Assembly: GCF_029395455.1 (NCBI RefSeq)
Contig: NZ_CP113916.1
Location: 1,426,001 to 1,490,000 of the forward strand
Origin: Lactobacillus sp. ESL0785
Lineage (GTDB): Bacteria > Bacillota > Bacilli > Lactobacillales > Lactobacillaceae
Direction of reading: 5' to 3'
DNA: 64,000 bases
Made by a program: the position numbers and the translations under genes. Positions within the stretch are counted from its first letter, which is position 1; every line of letters begins with the position of its first letter. Below are positions 1 through 8,466 of this stretch, piece after piece. The notes under the pieces were generated by a model, which worked only from the letters and a program-made list of their open reading frames with translations, had not been told where the DNA came from and did no database searches.

Positions 1-558
1 TACTGGTCCTTCAACTCTAGTACCACCTAAGGGATTAGGACGATCTAAAACAATTACCTGCTTATGATTTTCAGCTGCTGCCTGTAAAACGTAATACAAT
101 GTCCATACATATGTATAATATGTTACACCAGCATCTTGAATATCAAACAATAATACATCAACATTCTTCAGCATATCTGCTGTTGGCTTTTGTGTTTTGC
201 CATAAAGACTATAAACTGGCAATTTTGTTTCAGGATCAGTATATGATTCAACATACCCACCTGCTGGTGAACTTCCTCTTACCCCATGTTCAGGACCGTA
301 CAATGCCGTTAGATTAATTTTAGGATCATTGTATAACAAGTCAACATCACTACGTAGCTGCTGGTCAACTCCTGTTGGATTAGTAACTAACCCTACTCTC
401 TTACCTTTTAATAATCCTTGCTTTTGCTTCATTAGGACTTCAATTCCTAATTCAAATTTCTTACTTGATTTAGCTTGAACTGATTGCGTAGCTGCAAGGC
501 CAATAACTACTGTCACAGTAATCAAGGCTAATAACCATTTTTTTATCTGTCTTACCAT
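1..558 (-). CDS. DUF1343/NamZ-type exo-muramidase family protein, C-terminus beyond window
   Basis: The frame is open from the ATG at 558 to the window edge, giving 186 codons of the N-terminal part. A start is supported by an AAGGAG Shine-Dalgarno sequence about 8 bases upstream. Residues 1-30 form a signal peptide or N-terminal anchor (KKWLLALITVTVVIGLAA, then VQAKS). The following blocks are typical of DUF1343 proteins: GLVTNPTGV, ALYGPEHG, LFDIQDAGVTYYTY and LDRPNPLGG. Characterised members (NamZ) remove N-acetylmuramic acid from non-reducing ends of peptidoglycan fragments, so an extracellular cell-wall recycling role is likely. The rest of the gene lies left of position 1. Confidence 0.85.
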   Translation of the reverse strand, partial: MVRQIKKWLLALITVTVVIGLAATQSVQAKSSKKFELGIEVLMKQKQGLLKGKRVGLVTNPTGVDQQLRSDVDLLYNDPKINLTALYGPEHGVRGSSPAGGYVESYTDPETKLPVYSLYGKTQKPTADMLKNVDVLLFDIQDAGVTYYTYVWTLYYVLQAAAENHKQVIVLDRPNPLGGTRVEGPV

Positions 559-667
559 TGTTTACTCCTTCATTATTATATAAACGCTTACATAAATAAT
601 ATTACAGTAATTATTTTTAATCAATACTTGGTTTTATCAACAAAACATGATAAACTGTTTTAGTAAT

Positions 668-738
668 GCGGGTATAGTTTAACGGTAGAATGTTAGCTTC
701 CCAAGCTGAAGATGCGGGTTCGATTCACGCTATCCGCT
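668..738 (+). tRNA. tRNA-Gly (anticodon CCC)
   Basis: The cloverleaf folds with acceptor stem GCGGGTA/TATCCGC and anticodon stem TTAGC/GCTGA around the loop TTCCCAA, which places CCC at 700-702 and reads GGG. The T loop is TTCGATT. The T stem GCGGG/CACGC contains one G-A mismatch, and the D stem has two G-U pairs. No CCA is encoded. A terminator follows at once. Confidence 0.85.
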
Positions 739-744
739 TTAATA

Positions 745-783
745 AAAAAGAGCAATGATTTTTCAATCATTGCTCTTTTTATT
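745..783. terminator. bidirectional terminator between tRNA-Gly and the CPBP gene
   Basis: A perfect hairpin AAAAAGAGCAATGATT / AATCATTGCTCTTTTT with a four-base loop and T-rich flanks on both strands. It ends both the tRNA transcript and the convergent minus-strand gene. Confidence 0.85.
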
Positions 784-784
784 T

Positions 785-1447
785 TTACGTCATAATTAAC
801 AAAATCACACCGTTAACAATCGCCAAATAAATTGGCATCCACAATGTCTGTGTGTAGAGATACGACCAGGCAAACAACATTCCAAATAGTGCATTAATTA
901 CGAGAAGCGGTATTGAACTCTGCCAATTCAAGATACTAAACAGGATACCCGACGTCATTATACCCAAAACAGCGGTAAACATTGTATTACGCCGAAAAGT
1001 ATAGTTGAATAAAAAGCCAGTAATCAGAAATTCTTGCAGGACTGGCAAAACTATCCCCAGCGCAATCAGCAAAAACCAGTAAGTCGAATTAGACTCATGA
1101 TGCAGATAAACCGTTTGAAAACCATACATTCGCACCTTACCATAAGCTTGCAGCCAAGAAACACTAATCCGTAAGGCGGTAACAACCAAAGTCAAGCCAA
1201 TAGTCAGGCCAAAATTACCAAGCCACGAGCCAGAAAAGCTGCGATCAAAAAAGCGCTGCTCACGATTAAACCGATAAATAAAAAATAGTAAAACCATCAA
1301 AGAAATTAATGCAAATAAAATCAAATCCCAGATATGAATTGGTGAATTAATGGTTACCAATTTAACCACGCCGGCAACCATTAAATATGCAATAAAGTAG
1401 ATGATGTAGCGGATTAGGTTGCCCTCTCTTGATGCTGGTGTATTCAC
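785..1447 (-). CDS. CPBP (CAAX protease/bacteriocin-immunity) family membrane protein, degenerate motif 1
   Basis: 220 residues with about six hydrophobic segments. The stretch VLPVLQEFLITGFLFNYTF at about residues 135-155 aligns with the first CPBP signature, usually EExxxR, but here it reads QE followed by Thr in place of Arg. Later hydrophobic segments (SILNWQSSIPLLVINALFGMLF) fit motif 2, where His is usual but not seen. Family members include intramembrane proteases and bacteriocin self-immunity proteins. The altered residues make classical peptidase activity doubtful. It stands alone, convergent with the tRNA terminator. Fold assignment is fairly safe; function is unknown. Confidence 0.65.
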   Translation of the reverse strand: MNTPASREGNLIRYIIYFIAYLMVAGVVKLVTINSPIHIWDLILFALISLMVLLFFIYRFNREQRFFDRSFSGSWLGNFGLTIGLTLVVTALRISVSWLQAYGKVRMYGFQTVYLHHESNSTYWFLLIALGIVLPVLQEFLITGFLFNYTFRRNTMFTAVLGIMTSGILFSILNWQSSIPLLVINALFGMLFAWSYLYTQTLWMPIYLAIVNGVILLIMT

Positions 1448-1584
1448 GACAAATTACCTCTATCTATTTGTATACCCTACAAATCCCATATTATAGCAAA
1501 AAAAAGCAATTTTATGAAACATCAACAAATTTTTTCTAATCTATTTCTACCATCCTAATATCAGTTAAAGCAATTGACACTACC

Positions 1585-2934
1585 TTATAACTTAGCTACC
1601 GCTTCTTGCCGCATCTTTTTTTCACTTCTTGCCGTATAAAGTAAAAAGATAATGGCCAAGCCTGAAGCTAAGTACAAGATTGTATTGCTGGCAATCCAAC
1701 CAAACTGGTTAACCAAAACCCCAATAAGAGCTGTTGCCAGTGTTTCACCAAAGATATATTGGAAAAAGCCCATAAACCCAGTTGAGGCACCAACTGCAAA
1801 CTTTGGTACAACTTCATTAATCATTAATCCCACTAAAGTCAGTGGCGCATAAATCAAATTACCCATAATAATCAAGGCCGTAATAATCAAAGTATGATTA
1901 TTAGTAAAGAAATAAACTGTCAAACATAGCAGTACACCGATAACACAAGCAATTGAAACTTGAGCCCGCCGGCCTTTAAGCAAATCAGAGATTGCCCCGA
2001 TGATGATTACTCCCGGAACAGACGCTAATTCAAAAATTCCGATTACCCACTTAGCAACACTAGGATCAAAACCCTTAGTTTGAACTAAATATGATGGAAT
2101 CCAACTTTGAATACCATAACGTACTAAATATAGTGACATCGACGTTAAGGTAACAGCCCAAACAAGTTTATTTTTTAAAATATACTTAACGAAGATTTGC
2201 ATGATACTTAACTGCGTTGAATCAGAAGTCACTGTCTGACCATTATCCAAGACTACCTTATCACCAGTATAAGTTGAAATATCAGGCAGCCCAACAACTG
2301 CTGGACGATCAGCACCTAACAATAAGATCAAAACGCAAATAATAAAGGACACTACCGAAGCTGTATAAAAGACAGCTGCTAATGAGCCAGCAAACAAAAA
2401 ACTCGCTAACTGAACTACTGCAACACAGATAAACGAACCTGCATTATGTGCTGAAGACCAAATTGAATACATGGTGCCCCGCATTCTAGGCCCCCACCAT
2501 AACTGGATCATCCGTTGACAGGCAGCAGCACCCATTCCTTGAGTTACGGCAATCAAAAACATCAACAGCATCATAATATATAAATTACGGCTACTGCCCA
2601 AAAAGATATTTAAAATTGCCGATAGTAACAAGCCTAACATCAGATAACGGTTAGCATCACACTTATCAGCCAATGCACCCATAAATAGTTTGGCAACACC
2701 ATATCCTATGCCAAAGCAGGACAAAATCAAGCCAACGTCAGCAGTGGTAAAGTGGTAAGCTTTCATAATATCGTTTTGCTCAGTTGTAAACACTAGCCTA
2801 ATAATGTAATACCCAATATAGCCAATACATGTTGCAAGCAAAACACCTAATTGCCGCCATTTATAAGTACTGGCAATTTTTTCTTGCGGTACCCGTTTAT
2901 CTGAATCTGGTCGCGCTAAAATCCATTTAAGCAT
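1585..2934 (-). CDS. MFS organophosphate:phosphate antiporter family transporter (UhpT/GlpT-like)
   Basis: 449 residues with about 12 membrane helices. The N-terminal half has IGYIGYYIIRLVF and GVAKLFMGALADKCDANRYLM, typical of the UhpT/GlpT/UhpC branch of the major facilitator superfamily, followed by QRMIQLWWGPRMRGTMYSIWSS. Family members exchange glycerol-3-phosphate or hexose-6-phosphate for phosphate. The actual substrate cannot be decided here. The start is the ATG after an AGGAGA sequence at about 2942. The gene appears monocistronic. Confidence 0.8.
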   Translation of the reverse strand: MLKWILARPDSDKRVPQEKIASTYKWRQLGVLLATCIGYIGYYIIRLVFTTEQNDIMKAYHFTTADVGLILSCFGIGYGVAKLFMGALADKCDANRYLMLGLLLSAILNIFLGSSRNLYIMMLLMFLIAVTQGMGAAACQRMIQLWWGPRMRGTMYSIWSSAHNAGSFICVAVVQLASFLFAGSLAAVFYTASVVSFIICVLILLLGADRPAVVGLPDISTYTGDKVVLDNGQTVTSDSTQLSIMQIFVKYILKNKLVWAVTLTSMSLYLVRYGIQSWIPSYLVQTKGFDPSVAKWVIGIFELASVPGVIIIGAISDLLKGRRAQVSIACVIGVLLCLTVYFFTNNHTLIITALIIMGNLIYAPLTLVGLMINEVVPKFAVGASTGFMGFFQYIFGETLATALIGVLVNQFGWIASNTILYLASGLAIIFLLYTARSEKKMRQEAVAKL

Positions 2935-3067
2935 AAATAATTCTCCTCTCTTATTTTAGATTTAACGATAGCACTTGCAAAAGATTGAGAATATCTAAAT
3001 TTAACTATTTTGGCGCACAAGCAATATTTTTTGCGGATTTATCAGCACTTGCATATTGCTTCACTGA

Positions 3068-3529
3068 TTATTCAATTTTAATAATTGTTACCTGATAATT
3101 ACCTGCAGGAGCTGCCACCGTGACTTGAGTTCCAACCTGCTTTTTCATAATTGCTTGTCCTAATGGAGAATCAAACGCTACCTTGCCTCTTGCCAAATCA
3201 GCTTCCATTCGGCCAACAATCTGATATTCTTCAGTTATCTCATCATCGGCAAACTTCAATGTCACTCGGTTGCCTAAGTCGACCTTGCCGTCATCCTGCT
3301 TTTTAACAATTTCCGCATACTTTAATTGCTTATCAAGATAACGCAAGCGACTTTGTAAATGACCCAAATCACGTTTGGCCTCTGTATACTCGGTATTCTC
3401 AGATAAATCACCCATACTTCGTGCTTCCTGCAAAATTTTAATTCGCCGCGGGCGCTCTTTTTTCAATTGTGCAATTTCATCCTTAATTTTCTGATAACCT
3501 TTTGGTGTCATTTTTTGATAATAAACCAT
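3068..3529 (-). CDS. greA: transcript cleavage factor GreA
   Basis: 153 residues, the normal GreA length. The N-terminal coiled coil (KIKDEIAQLKKERPRRIKILQEARSM) is followed by GDLSENTEYTEAK, the conserved acidic tip that reaches the RNA polymerase active site. The C-terminal FKBP-like domain includes DFSP-like SPLGQAIMKKQVG. GreA rescues backtracked RNA polymerase by stimulating transcript cleavage. The gene is transcribed away from the hsp20 promoter region. Confidence 0.93.
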   Translation of the reverse strand: MVYYQKMTPKGYQKIKDEIAQLKKERPRRIKILQEARSMGDLSENTEYTEAKRDLGHLQSRLRYLDKQLKYAEIVKKQDDGKVDLGNRVTLKFADDEITEEYQIVGRMEADLARGKVAFDSPLGQAIMKKQVGTQVTVAAPAGNYQVTIIKIE

Positions 3530-3610
3530 CGTTAATTGTCTCCCTCATATTTTTTGCTAAAATTATCCACAAGCAAAATCACTGATAACAGCAACATTTT
3601 CTTCTCTAAA

Positions 3611-3637
3611 TTAGCACTCTAAAATTAAGAGTGCTAA
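3611..3637. promoter_or_regulatory. CIRCE operator (HrcA binding site)
   Basis: TTAGCACTC, nine bases, then GAGTGCTAA: a perfect CIRCE inverted repeat. It lies about 100 bases upstream of the small heat-shock gene and just upstream of a TATAAT at 3665-3670. HrcA repression of the hsp20 promoter is the expected role. greA is divergent, so an effect on it cannot be excluded. Confidence 0.95.
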
Positions 3638-3738
3638 ATATTTTATTTTTTCAAATATGCCTACTATAATAATCAGTGTAAGGAAGAAATGAAAGTCTTC
3701 TCTACAAATAATTTAATTTTTGAAAGGAAGTTTTTACT

Positions 3739-4161
3739 ATGGCACAAGATTTAACGAATCGTCGTAATGACTTATTTGACGCAATGAATGATTGGTTTGA
3801 CCTTCCACAGAAATTTTTTGATAATAACGAAATGGCAAAATTAATGCAGGCTGATGTTGTTGAAAACGACAAGAACTATGTTGTCAAGGTTGATATGCCT
3901 GGCATGGATAAAGAAAAGATTAATTTAAACTATAATAATGGGGTTTTGAGCGTTTCCGGCTCAAGAAAATCATTTAAAGATTTATCAAAAGATAGCAGCA
4001 TTATCCACCGTGAAAGAAGTGTAGGTCACATTTCCCGCAGCTTTAGATTACCAAATGTAGTTGCAAGTGAGATTCATGCAAAGTATGATAATGGTGTATT
4101 GACTATCACTCTGCCAAAGCAAACTGCTAAGACCAGTGATAACTCGATTCAAATCGATTAA
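3739..4161 (+). CDS. hsp20: small heat-shock protein of the Hsp20/alpha-crystallin family
   Basis: 140 residues. An N-terminal arm (LFDAMNDWFDLP) is followed by an alpha-crystallin domain at about 35-130, with DVVENDKNYVVKVDMPGMDKE, the GVLSVSG strand and the terminal motif NGVLTITLPK. It is an ATP-independent holdase that keeps unfolding proteins soluble in the cytoplasm. The start is the ATG after a GAAAGGAAG ribosome site. The CIRCE element upstream indicates HrcA control, which is common for class I heat-shock genes and less usual for hsp20. Confidence 0.95.
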   Translation: MAQDLTNRRNDLFDAMNDWFDLPQKFFDNNEMAKLMQADVVENDKNYVVKVDMPGMDKEKINLNYNNGVLSVSGSRKSFKDLSKDSSIIHRERSVGHISRSFRLPNVVASEIHAKYDNGVLTITLPKQTAKTSDNSIQID

Positions 4162-4217
4162 CTTATTATTATACTTGCAGGAAGTCTCAGATAAGTTGCC
4201 AATACAAGTAATTCTCT

Positions 4218-4252
4218 AAAACGAGTTCAGCTATTGAACTCGTTTTTCTTTT
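4218..4252 (+). terminator. terminator of hsp20
   Basis: AAACGAGTTCA, four-base loop, TTGAACTCGTTT and then a T-rich run. The ORF of the next gene could be extended upstream through this hairpin, but its ribosome site at about 4284 shows that translation starts later. Confidence 0.85.
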
Positions 4253-4299
4253 GGGATAAAATATTTATTAAACAAAAATTAAAAAGGGAGAATTACGCA

Positions 4300-5622
4300 A
4301 TGAGTCATCAACTTACAACTCAAGAATTAGAAAAATATGCTGCTGCTTTCAATCAAGAACCTAAAAATCAAGTTATTGCCCGAGCAACCCAAAAAAGTGG
4401 TATTTTTGCTGCTTCATATAACGACCAGCAAGTTGCTAACGATTTAAACCGTGTCTTTTCAACTGAATTAAATATCGGTAAAGTCACAGCACAGAAACAT
4501 TCAGGACGTTGCTGGGAATTTGCAGCATTGAATGTTCTACGGCATTATTTTGCCCGCAAGTATCAGATTAAGGATTTTACTTTTTCACAAAGTTATAATT
4601 TTTTCTGGGATAAAATTGAGCGGGCCAACATTTTTTATAACCATATCATCGCAACTGCCGACCAATCACTAGATTCACGTACAGTTCGCAAATATCTTGC
4701 TAGTGCTGGTCAAGATGGTGGACACTGGCAATTAGCCGCAGCACTTGTTCAAAAATATGGTGTGGTACCAAGTTATGCCATGCCAGAAAGTTTTAACGCT
4801 AATAATACTGATGGTTTACAAATGGCTCTTGGTAAAAAGATGCGTAAGGATGCCCTCGTTTTACGTAAATTAAAGCAGGCTGGTCAAGACGATGAAGTTG
4901 CTCAAGCTCAAGAACAATTTTTGAGTGAGATTTACCGTATGACCGCTATTGCCGTTGGCGAACCACCTAAGAAATTTGATCTTGAATTCCGCGATGATCA
5001 TGGCAAATATTATTTAGATAAAGAGTTAACGCCGCAAACTTTCTTGCACAAATATCTGGGTGACCTTGATGTAAATGATTATGTTGTTTTAACCAATTCA
5101 CCTAACCATGAATATGGTAAACTTTATGGCTATTCTGCTGACAACAACATTGCCGGACTTTGTGAAATTAAACTACTCAACGTACCAATGGAATACTTAA
5201 CCACTGCTGCAATCAAACAGTTAAAAGACGGCGAAGCCGTTTGGTTTGGTAACGATGTGCTCCAGCAACTTGACCGACCTAAAGGCTATCTTGATTCTAA
5301 TTTATACCAAATGGATAGCTTGTTTGATGTTGACCTAAAAATGTCCAAAGCTGACCGTTTACGAACAGGCGAGGCCAACTTTTCACACGCTATGACTTTA
5401 GTTGGTGTTGATGAAGATCGTGGTCAAGTTCGCCGCTGGAAAGTTGAAAATTCCTGGGGCGATCAAGTTGGAGAAAATGGTTACTTCGTCATGAGCAATG
5501 ATTGGTTCAACGACTATGTTTACGAAGTTGCCGTTCATAAAAAATATTTGACACCAGAGCAAGTTGCCTTAGCTGAAGGTCCAATTGCTGAAGATTTACC
5601 CGTTTGGGATCCATTAGGCTAG
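4300..5622 (+). CDS. C1B family cysteine peptidase (PepC/PepE/PepG type), first of a tandem pair
   Basis: 440 residues from the ATG at 4300, chosen because AAAGGGAG lies about 12 bases upstream; an earlier in-frame ATG at 4234 lies inside the terminator hairpin. The catalytic cysteine is Cys71 in QKHSGRCWEF; His363 (SHAMTLVG) and Asn384 (ENSWG) complete the bleomycin-hydrolase-type triad. Such enzymes are cytoplasmic and hexameric. In lactobacilli this family covers aminopeptidase C and the endopeptidases PepE and PepG, which degrade casein-derived peptides. The closely similar next gene shows tandem duplication. PepE versus PepG cannot be settled by eye. Confidence 0.9.
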   Translation: MSHQLTTQELEKYAAAFNQEPKNQVIARATQKSGIFAASYNDQQVANDLNRVFSTELNIGKVTAQKHSGRCWEFAALNVLRHYFARKYQIKDFTFSQSYNFFWDKIERANIFYNHIIATADQSLDSRTVRKYLASAGQDGGHWQLAAALVQKYGVVPSYAMPESFNANNTDGLQMALGKKMRKDALVLRKLKQAGQDDEVAQAQEQFLSEIYRMTAIAVGEPPKKFDLEFRDDHGKYYLDKELTPQTFLHKYLGDLDVNDYVVLTNSPNHEYGKLYGYSADNNIAGLCEIKLLNVPMEYLTTAAIKQLKDGEAVWFGNDVLQQLDRPKGYLDSNLYQMDSLFDVDLKMSKADRLRTGEANFSHAMTLVGVDEDRGQVRRWKVENSWGDQVGENGYFVMSNDWFNDYVYEVAVHKKYLTPEQVALAEGPIAEDLPVWDPLG

Positions 5623-5628
5623 CAATAA

Positions 5629-5665
5629 AAAAACCGAGTTCAGTAATTGAACTCGGTTTTCTTTT
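5629..5665 (+). terminator. terminator between the two pepE-type genes
   Basis: AAACCGAGTTCA, loop GTAA, TTGAACTCGGTTT followed by TCTTTT. It is nearly identical to the hairpin upstream of the first peptidase gene (4218-4252). Confidence 0.85.
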
Positions 5666-5714
5666 AGCTTAAAATTAGAGAGTAATTCAAAAAAGATTAA
5701 AAAGGAGATACGAT

Positions 5715-7031
5715 ATGGGACACAAATTAACCGTACAAGAACTTGAACAGTTCGCTGACAAGTTTAACGAGAATCCCCAAAATCAAGTTGTTGCTCGAGC
5801 TGCTCAAAAGAGCGGTGTTCTTATGGCTTCATATAATGAACGTGTACAAGGTGAATTGACACGCGTTTTTTCAACAGAATTAGACACAGAAAACGTTACT
5901 AACCAGCAACAATCTGGTCGCTGCTGGGAATTTGCAACGTTAAACATTTTGCGACACAATTTTGGACAAAAATACCATGTTAAAAACTTTACCTTCTCAC
6001 AAAGTTACAACTTTTTCTGGGATAAAATTGAACGCGCCAATATTTTTTACGACAATATTTTAGCTAGTGCCGATGAGCCACTTGACTCACGGACTGTCAG
6101 AGCATATTTGCGCGATGCCGGCGAAGATGGCGGTCAATTCCACATGGCAGCAGCCTTAGTTGCAAAATATGGGGTTGTGCCAACTTACGCCATGCCAGAA
6201 AATTTCAACACCAATAATACGAATGCTTTTGCAAAAGCCTTGGGCGATAAAATGCGCAAGGACGCATTAGTATTGCGAGAATTAAAGCAGACTGGCAAGG
6301 ATAAAAAAATTGAGGAAACACGGCAACAATTTTTAAGTGAAGTGTACCAAATGACAGCAATCGCTGTCGGTGAACCACCTAAAAAATTTGACTTGGAATA
6401 CCGTGATGATGATAAGAAGTATCACTTGGACAAAGATTTAACGCCACTTGAATTTTTACATAAATATCTTGATGATGTTGACTTTGATGACTATGTCGTC
6501 TTAACTAATGCTCCTGACCATGAGTATGACAAATTATACGGACTACCATTTGAAGACAATGTTGAAGGTTCCTATCGGGTTAAATTCTTGAACGTACCAA
6601 TGGAATATCTTGAGCAAGCCGCTGTTGCTCAATTAAAAGATGGCGAAGCTGTTTGGTTTGGTAACGATGTTGGCGAGCAAAGTGACCGTAAACAAGGTTA
6701 TCTCGATACCAACCTGTATCAATTAGATGACTTGTTTGGCATTAACTCTAAGATGTCTAAGGCCGATCAGCTGCGTACTGGCACTGCCGCTTCAACCCAT
6801 GCCATGACTTTAGTTGGTGTTGATGAAGATAACGGTCATATTCGCCAATGGAAAGTTGAAAATTCCTGGGGTGAAAAGAACGGCTACAAGGGCTTCTTCG
6901 TAATGACTAACGACTGGTTTAAGCAATATACTTATGAAGTTGTTGTCCACAAGAAGTACCTAACACCTGAACAAGTTGCTTTGGCTGAAGGTCCAACCAC
7001 TGATCTGCCAGTTTGGGATACTTTAGCTTAA
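5715..7031 (+). CDS. pepE: C1B family cysteine peptidase, PepE-like
   Basis: 438 residues, the size of the described lactobacillar endopeptidase PepE. Catalytic residues are Cys70 in QSGRCWEF, His362 in THAMTLVG and Asn383 in ENSWG. AAAGGAG precedes the ATG. The protein is strongly similar over its full length to the preceding gene, including the C-terminal segment KKYLTPEQVALAEGP. The upstream spacer also resembles that of the first gene. It has no signal peptide, so it acts on imported peptides in the cytoplasm. A promoter of its own is likely because a terminator precedes it. Confidence 0.92.
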   Translation: MGHKLTVQELEQFADKFNENPQNQVVARAAQKSGVLMASYNERVQGELTRVFSTELDTENVTNQQQSGRCWEFATLNILRHNFGQKYHVKNFTFSQSYNFFWDKIERANIFYDNILASADEPLDSRTVRAYLRDAGEDGGQFHMAAALVAKYGVVPTYAMPENFNTNNTNAFAKALGDKMRKDALVLRELKQTGKDKKIEETRQQFLSEVYQMTAIAVGEPPKKFDLEYRDDDKKYHLDKDLTPLEFLHKYLDDVDFDDYVVLTNAPDHEYDKLYGLPFEDNVEGSYRVKFLNVPMEYLEQAAVAQLKDGEAVWFGNDVGEQSDRKQGYLDTNLYQLDDLFGINSKMSKADQLRTGTAASTHAMTLVGVDEDNGHIRQWKVENSWGEKNGYKGFFVMTNDWFKQYTYEVVVHKKYLTPEQVALAEGPTTDLPVWDTLA

Positions 7032-7056
7032 AACGCAATTTTAGCTTTAATATACT

Positions 7057-7093
7057 TAAAAAACGAGATTCGAAAAGCGAACCTCGTTTTTTA
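7057..7093. terminator. terminator between pepE and the MFS gene
   Basis: The hairpin AACGAG-ATTCG / CGAA-CTCGTTTTTT, with one mismatch, lies between two convergent genes and can serve both. Confidence 0.75.
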
Positions 7094-7098
7094 TTGAT

Positions 7099-8466
7099 TT
7101 AATTTTTCAATTTAGATAATGACCAACTACACATGAAAAATGCAATTAGTGCCAATGCTAGAAAGACCACTAAATTAAGTTTCAGTCCCTGCAGTGTCCC
7201 CACTACAATTACTGTATTCCCTTTTTGCATTACAGCCAACAGCGAAGCCGCAAGTGCCGTACCAACTGCTCCTGAATAACTTTGAGCTGTCATATAAATA
7301 GCATTGCCATCATCCACCACCGATTCTGACAACTGGGCTAAACTTAAGGTCATAATATTACTGTAACTTAACCCCAAGCCGATCATAAATATAATATACA
7401 TCGCTGCCAGCAATGTAACACTAGGAATTAACAAATTAGCCACTCCAAAAATTAAAACGATCATTCCCGTACCAATAATTATTGGTAACTTATGACTAAT
7501 ATGATCATAAATAAGACCAGCAATCGCTGACATCACTGCATCAGTGACCGCAGCCGGCAAAACTAGCAGTCCAGTTGTAGCCGTTGATTCTTTAAACGCC
7601 AGTTGCAAAACATTCGGTATTAGGTAAGACATCGCCAATGACAACAGCTGAAGTAAAAAGAATGCACTCAAAAAAGTTACAAAATTTTTCTTTTGGAATA
7701 ATGATAAATCTAGCAGCTTAATTGATTTGTGCTGTTCACATTTTATAAACAAAATCAAACTAATTATCGCAATGATTAACAGCACTAATTGCCATAACCA
7801 ATTTGATCCGTTTGAAGTTACACTGACCACTAACAATAATGTAGCAGTTAATAAAACGGCCAATAGTAATCCGCCTTGCAAGTCAAACTGAATCTGTTCT
7901 GGTTTTTTAACTTGAGTAATGCTTAACTCGCCCAGCAGCCACGTCAAAATGATTACTGGCATGATTAGCCAAAACAGCTGGTGCCATGACCAATATTTTA
8001 GTACCAGACCACCATATACTGGACCAACCGCAGGCGCAAAAGCAATAACCAAACTACCAATTCCCATAAAGGTGCCAACAGCTTTTTTTGGAGCTTGTTC
8101 TAAAATAATTGAAAACATTAAAGGCAGACAAAGCCCATCTGCAATTCCTTCTAGTAGACGACCAAATAATATCATTGAAAAATCTGCTGCTAGACTTGCA
8201 CATATTGTCCCTAATAGGAAACTAACTACTGCTACGCGAAAAATGTTAAGTGAGCGAAAGCGACGACGCAAAAAAGAACCAAATGGGATCAAAATTGTCG
8301 CTACCAACATGTAACCAGTCGTTAACCATTGGACTGTACCAGCTGACAAATTGAACTCACGCATTAACATTGGAAAGGCAATGTTCAGCGAAGTTTCAAT
8401 TACAATTCCTAAGAAACTAAGTAATCCAATTGCCATAATTGAGGCAATAAGTCTTGACCTGTGCAC
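7099..8466 (-). CDS. DHA2-type MFS drug/metabolite exporter
   Basis: 455 residues with about 14 hydrophobic helices. It carries the DHA2 signature region around INIAFPMLMREF-type helix 1 and QWLTTGYMLVATILIPF. It starts at a GTG whose G is the last base of the upstream TAG stop (nucleoside hydrolase), giving a one-base overlap and probable translational coupling. That coupling and the purine transporter upstream suggest export of a purine-related compound or base analogue, but this is inference. Drug efflux remains the default family role. Confidence 0.85.
   Translation of the reverse strand: MHRSRLIASIMAIGLLSFLGIVIETSLNIAFPMLMREFNLSAGTVQWLTTGYMLVATILIPFGSFLRRRFRSLNIFRVAVVSFLLGTICASLAADFSMILFGRLLEGIADGLCLPLMFSIILEQAPKKAVGTFMGIGSLVIAFAPAVGPVYGGLVLKYWSWHQLFWLIMPVIILTWLLGELSITQVKKPEQIQFDLQGGLLLAVLLTATLLLVVSVTSNGSNWLWQLVLLIIAIISLILFIKCEQHKSIKLLDLSLFQKKNFVTFLSAFFLLQLLSLAMSYLIPNVLQLAFKESTATTGLLVLPAAVTDAVMSAIAGLIYDHISHKLPIIIGTGMIVLIFGVANLLIPSVTLLAAMYIIFMIGLGLSYSNIMTLSLAQLSESVVDDGNAIYMTAQSYSGAVGTALAASLLAVMQKGNTVIVVGTLQGLKLNLVVFLALALIAFFMCSWSLSKLKN

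Noticed and set aside
4234..4300. 22-codon N-terminal extension of the first PepE-type protein
   Set aside because: It overlaps the hsp20 terminator hairpin and has no ribosome site, whereas AAAGGGAG precedes the ATG at 4300, and the second peptidase starts at the equivalent place.
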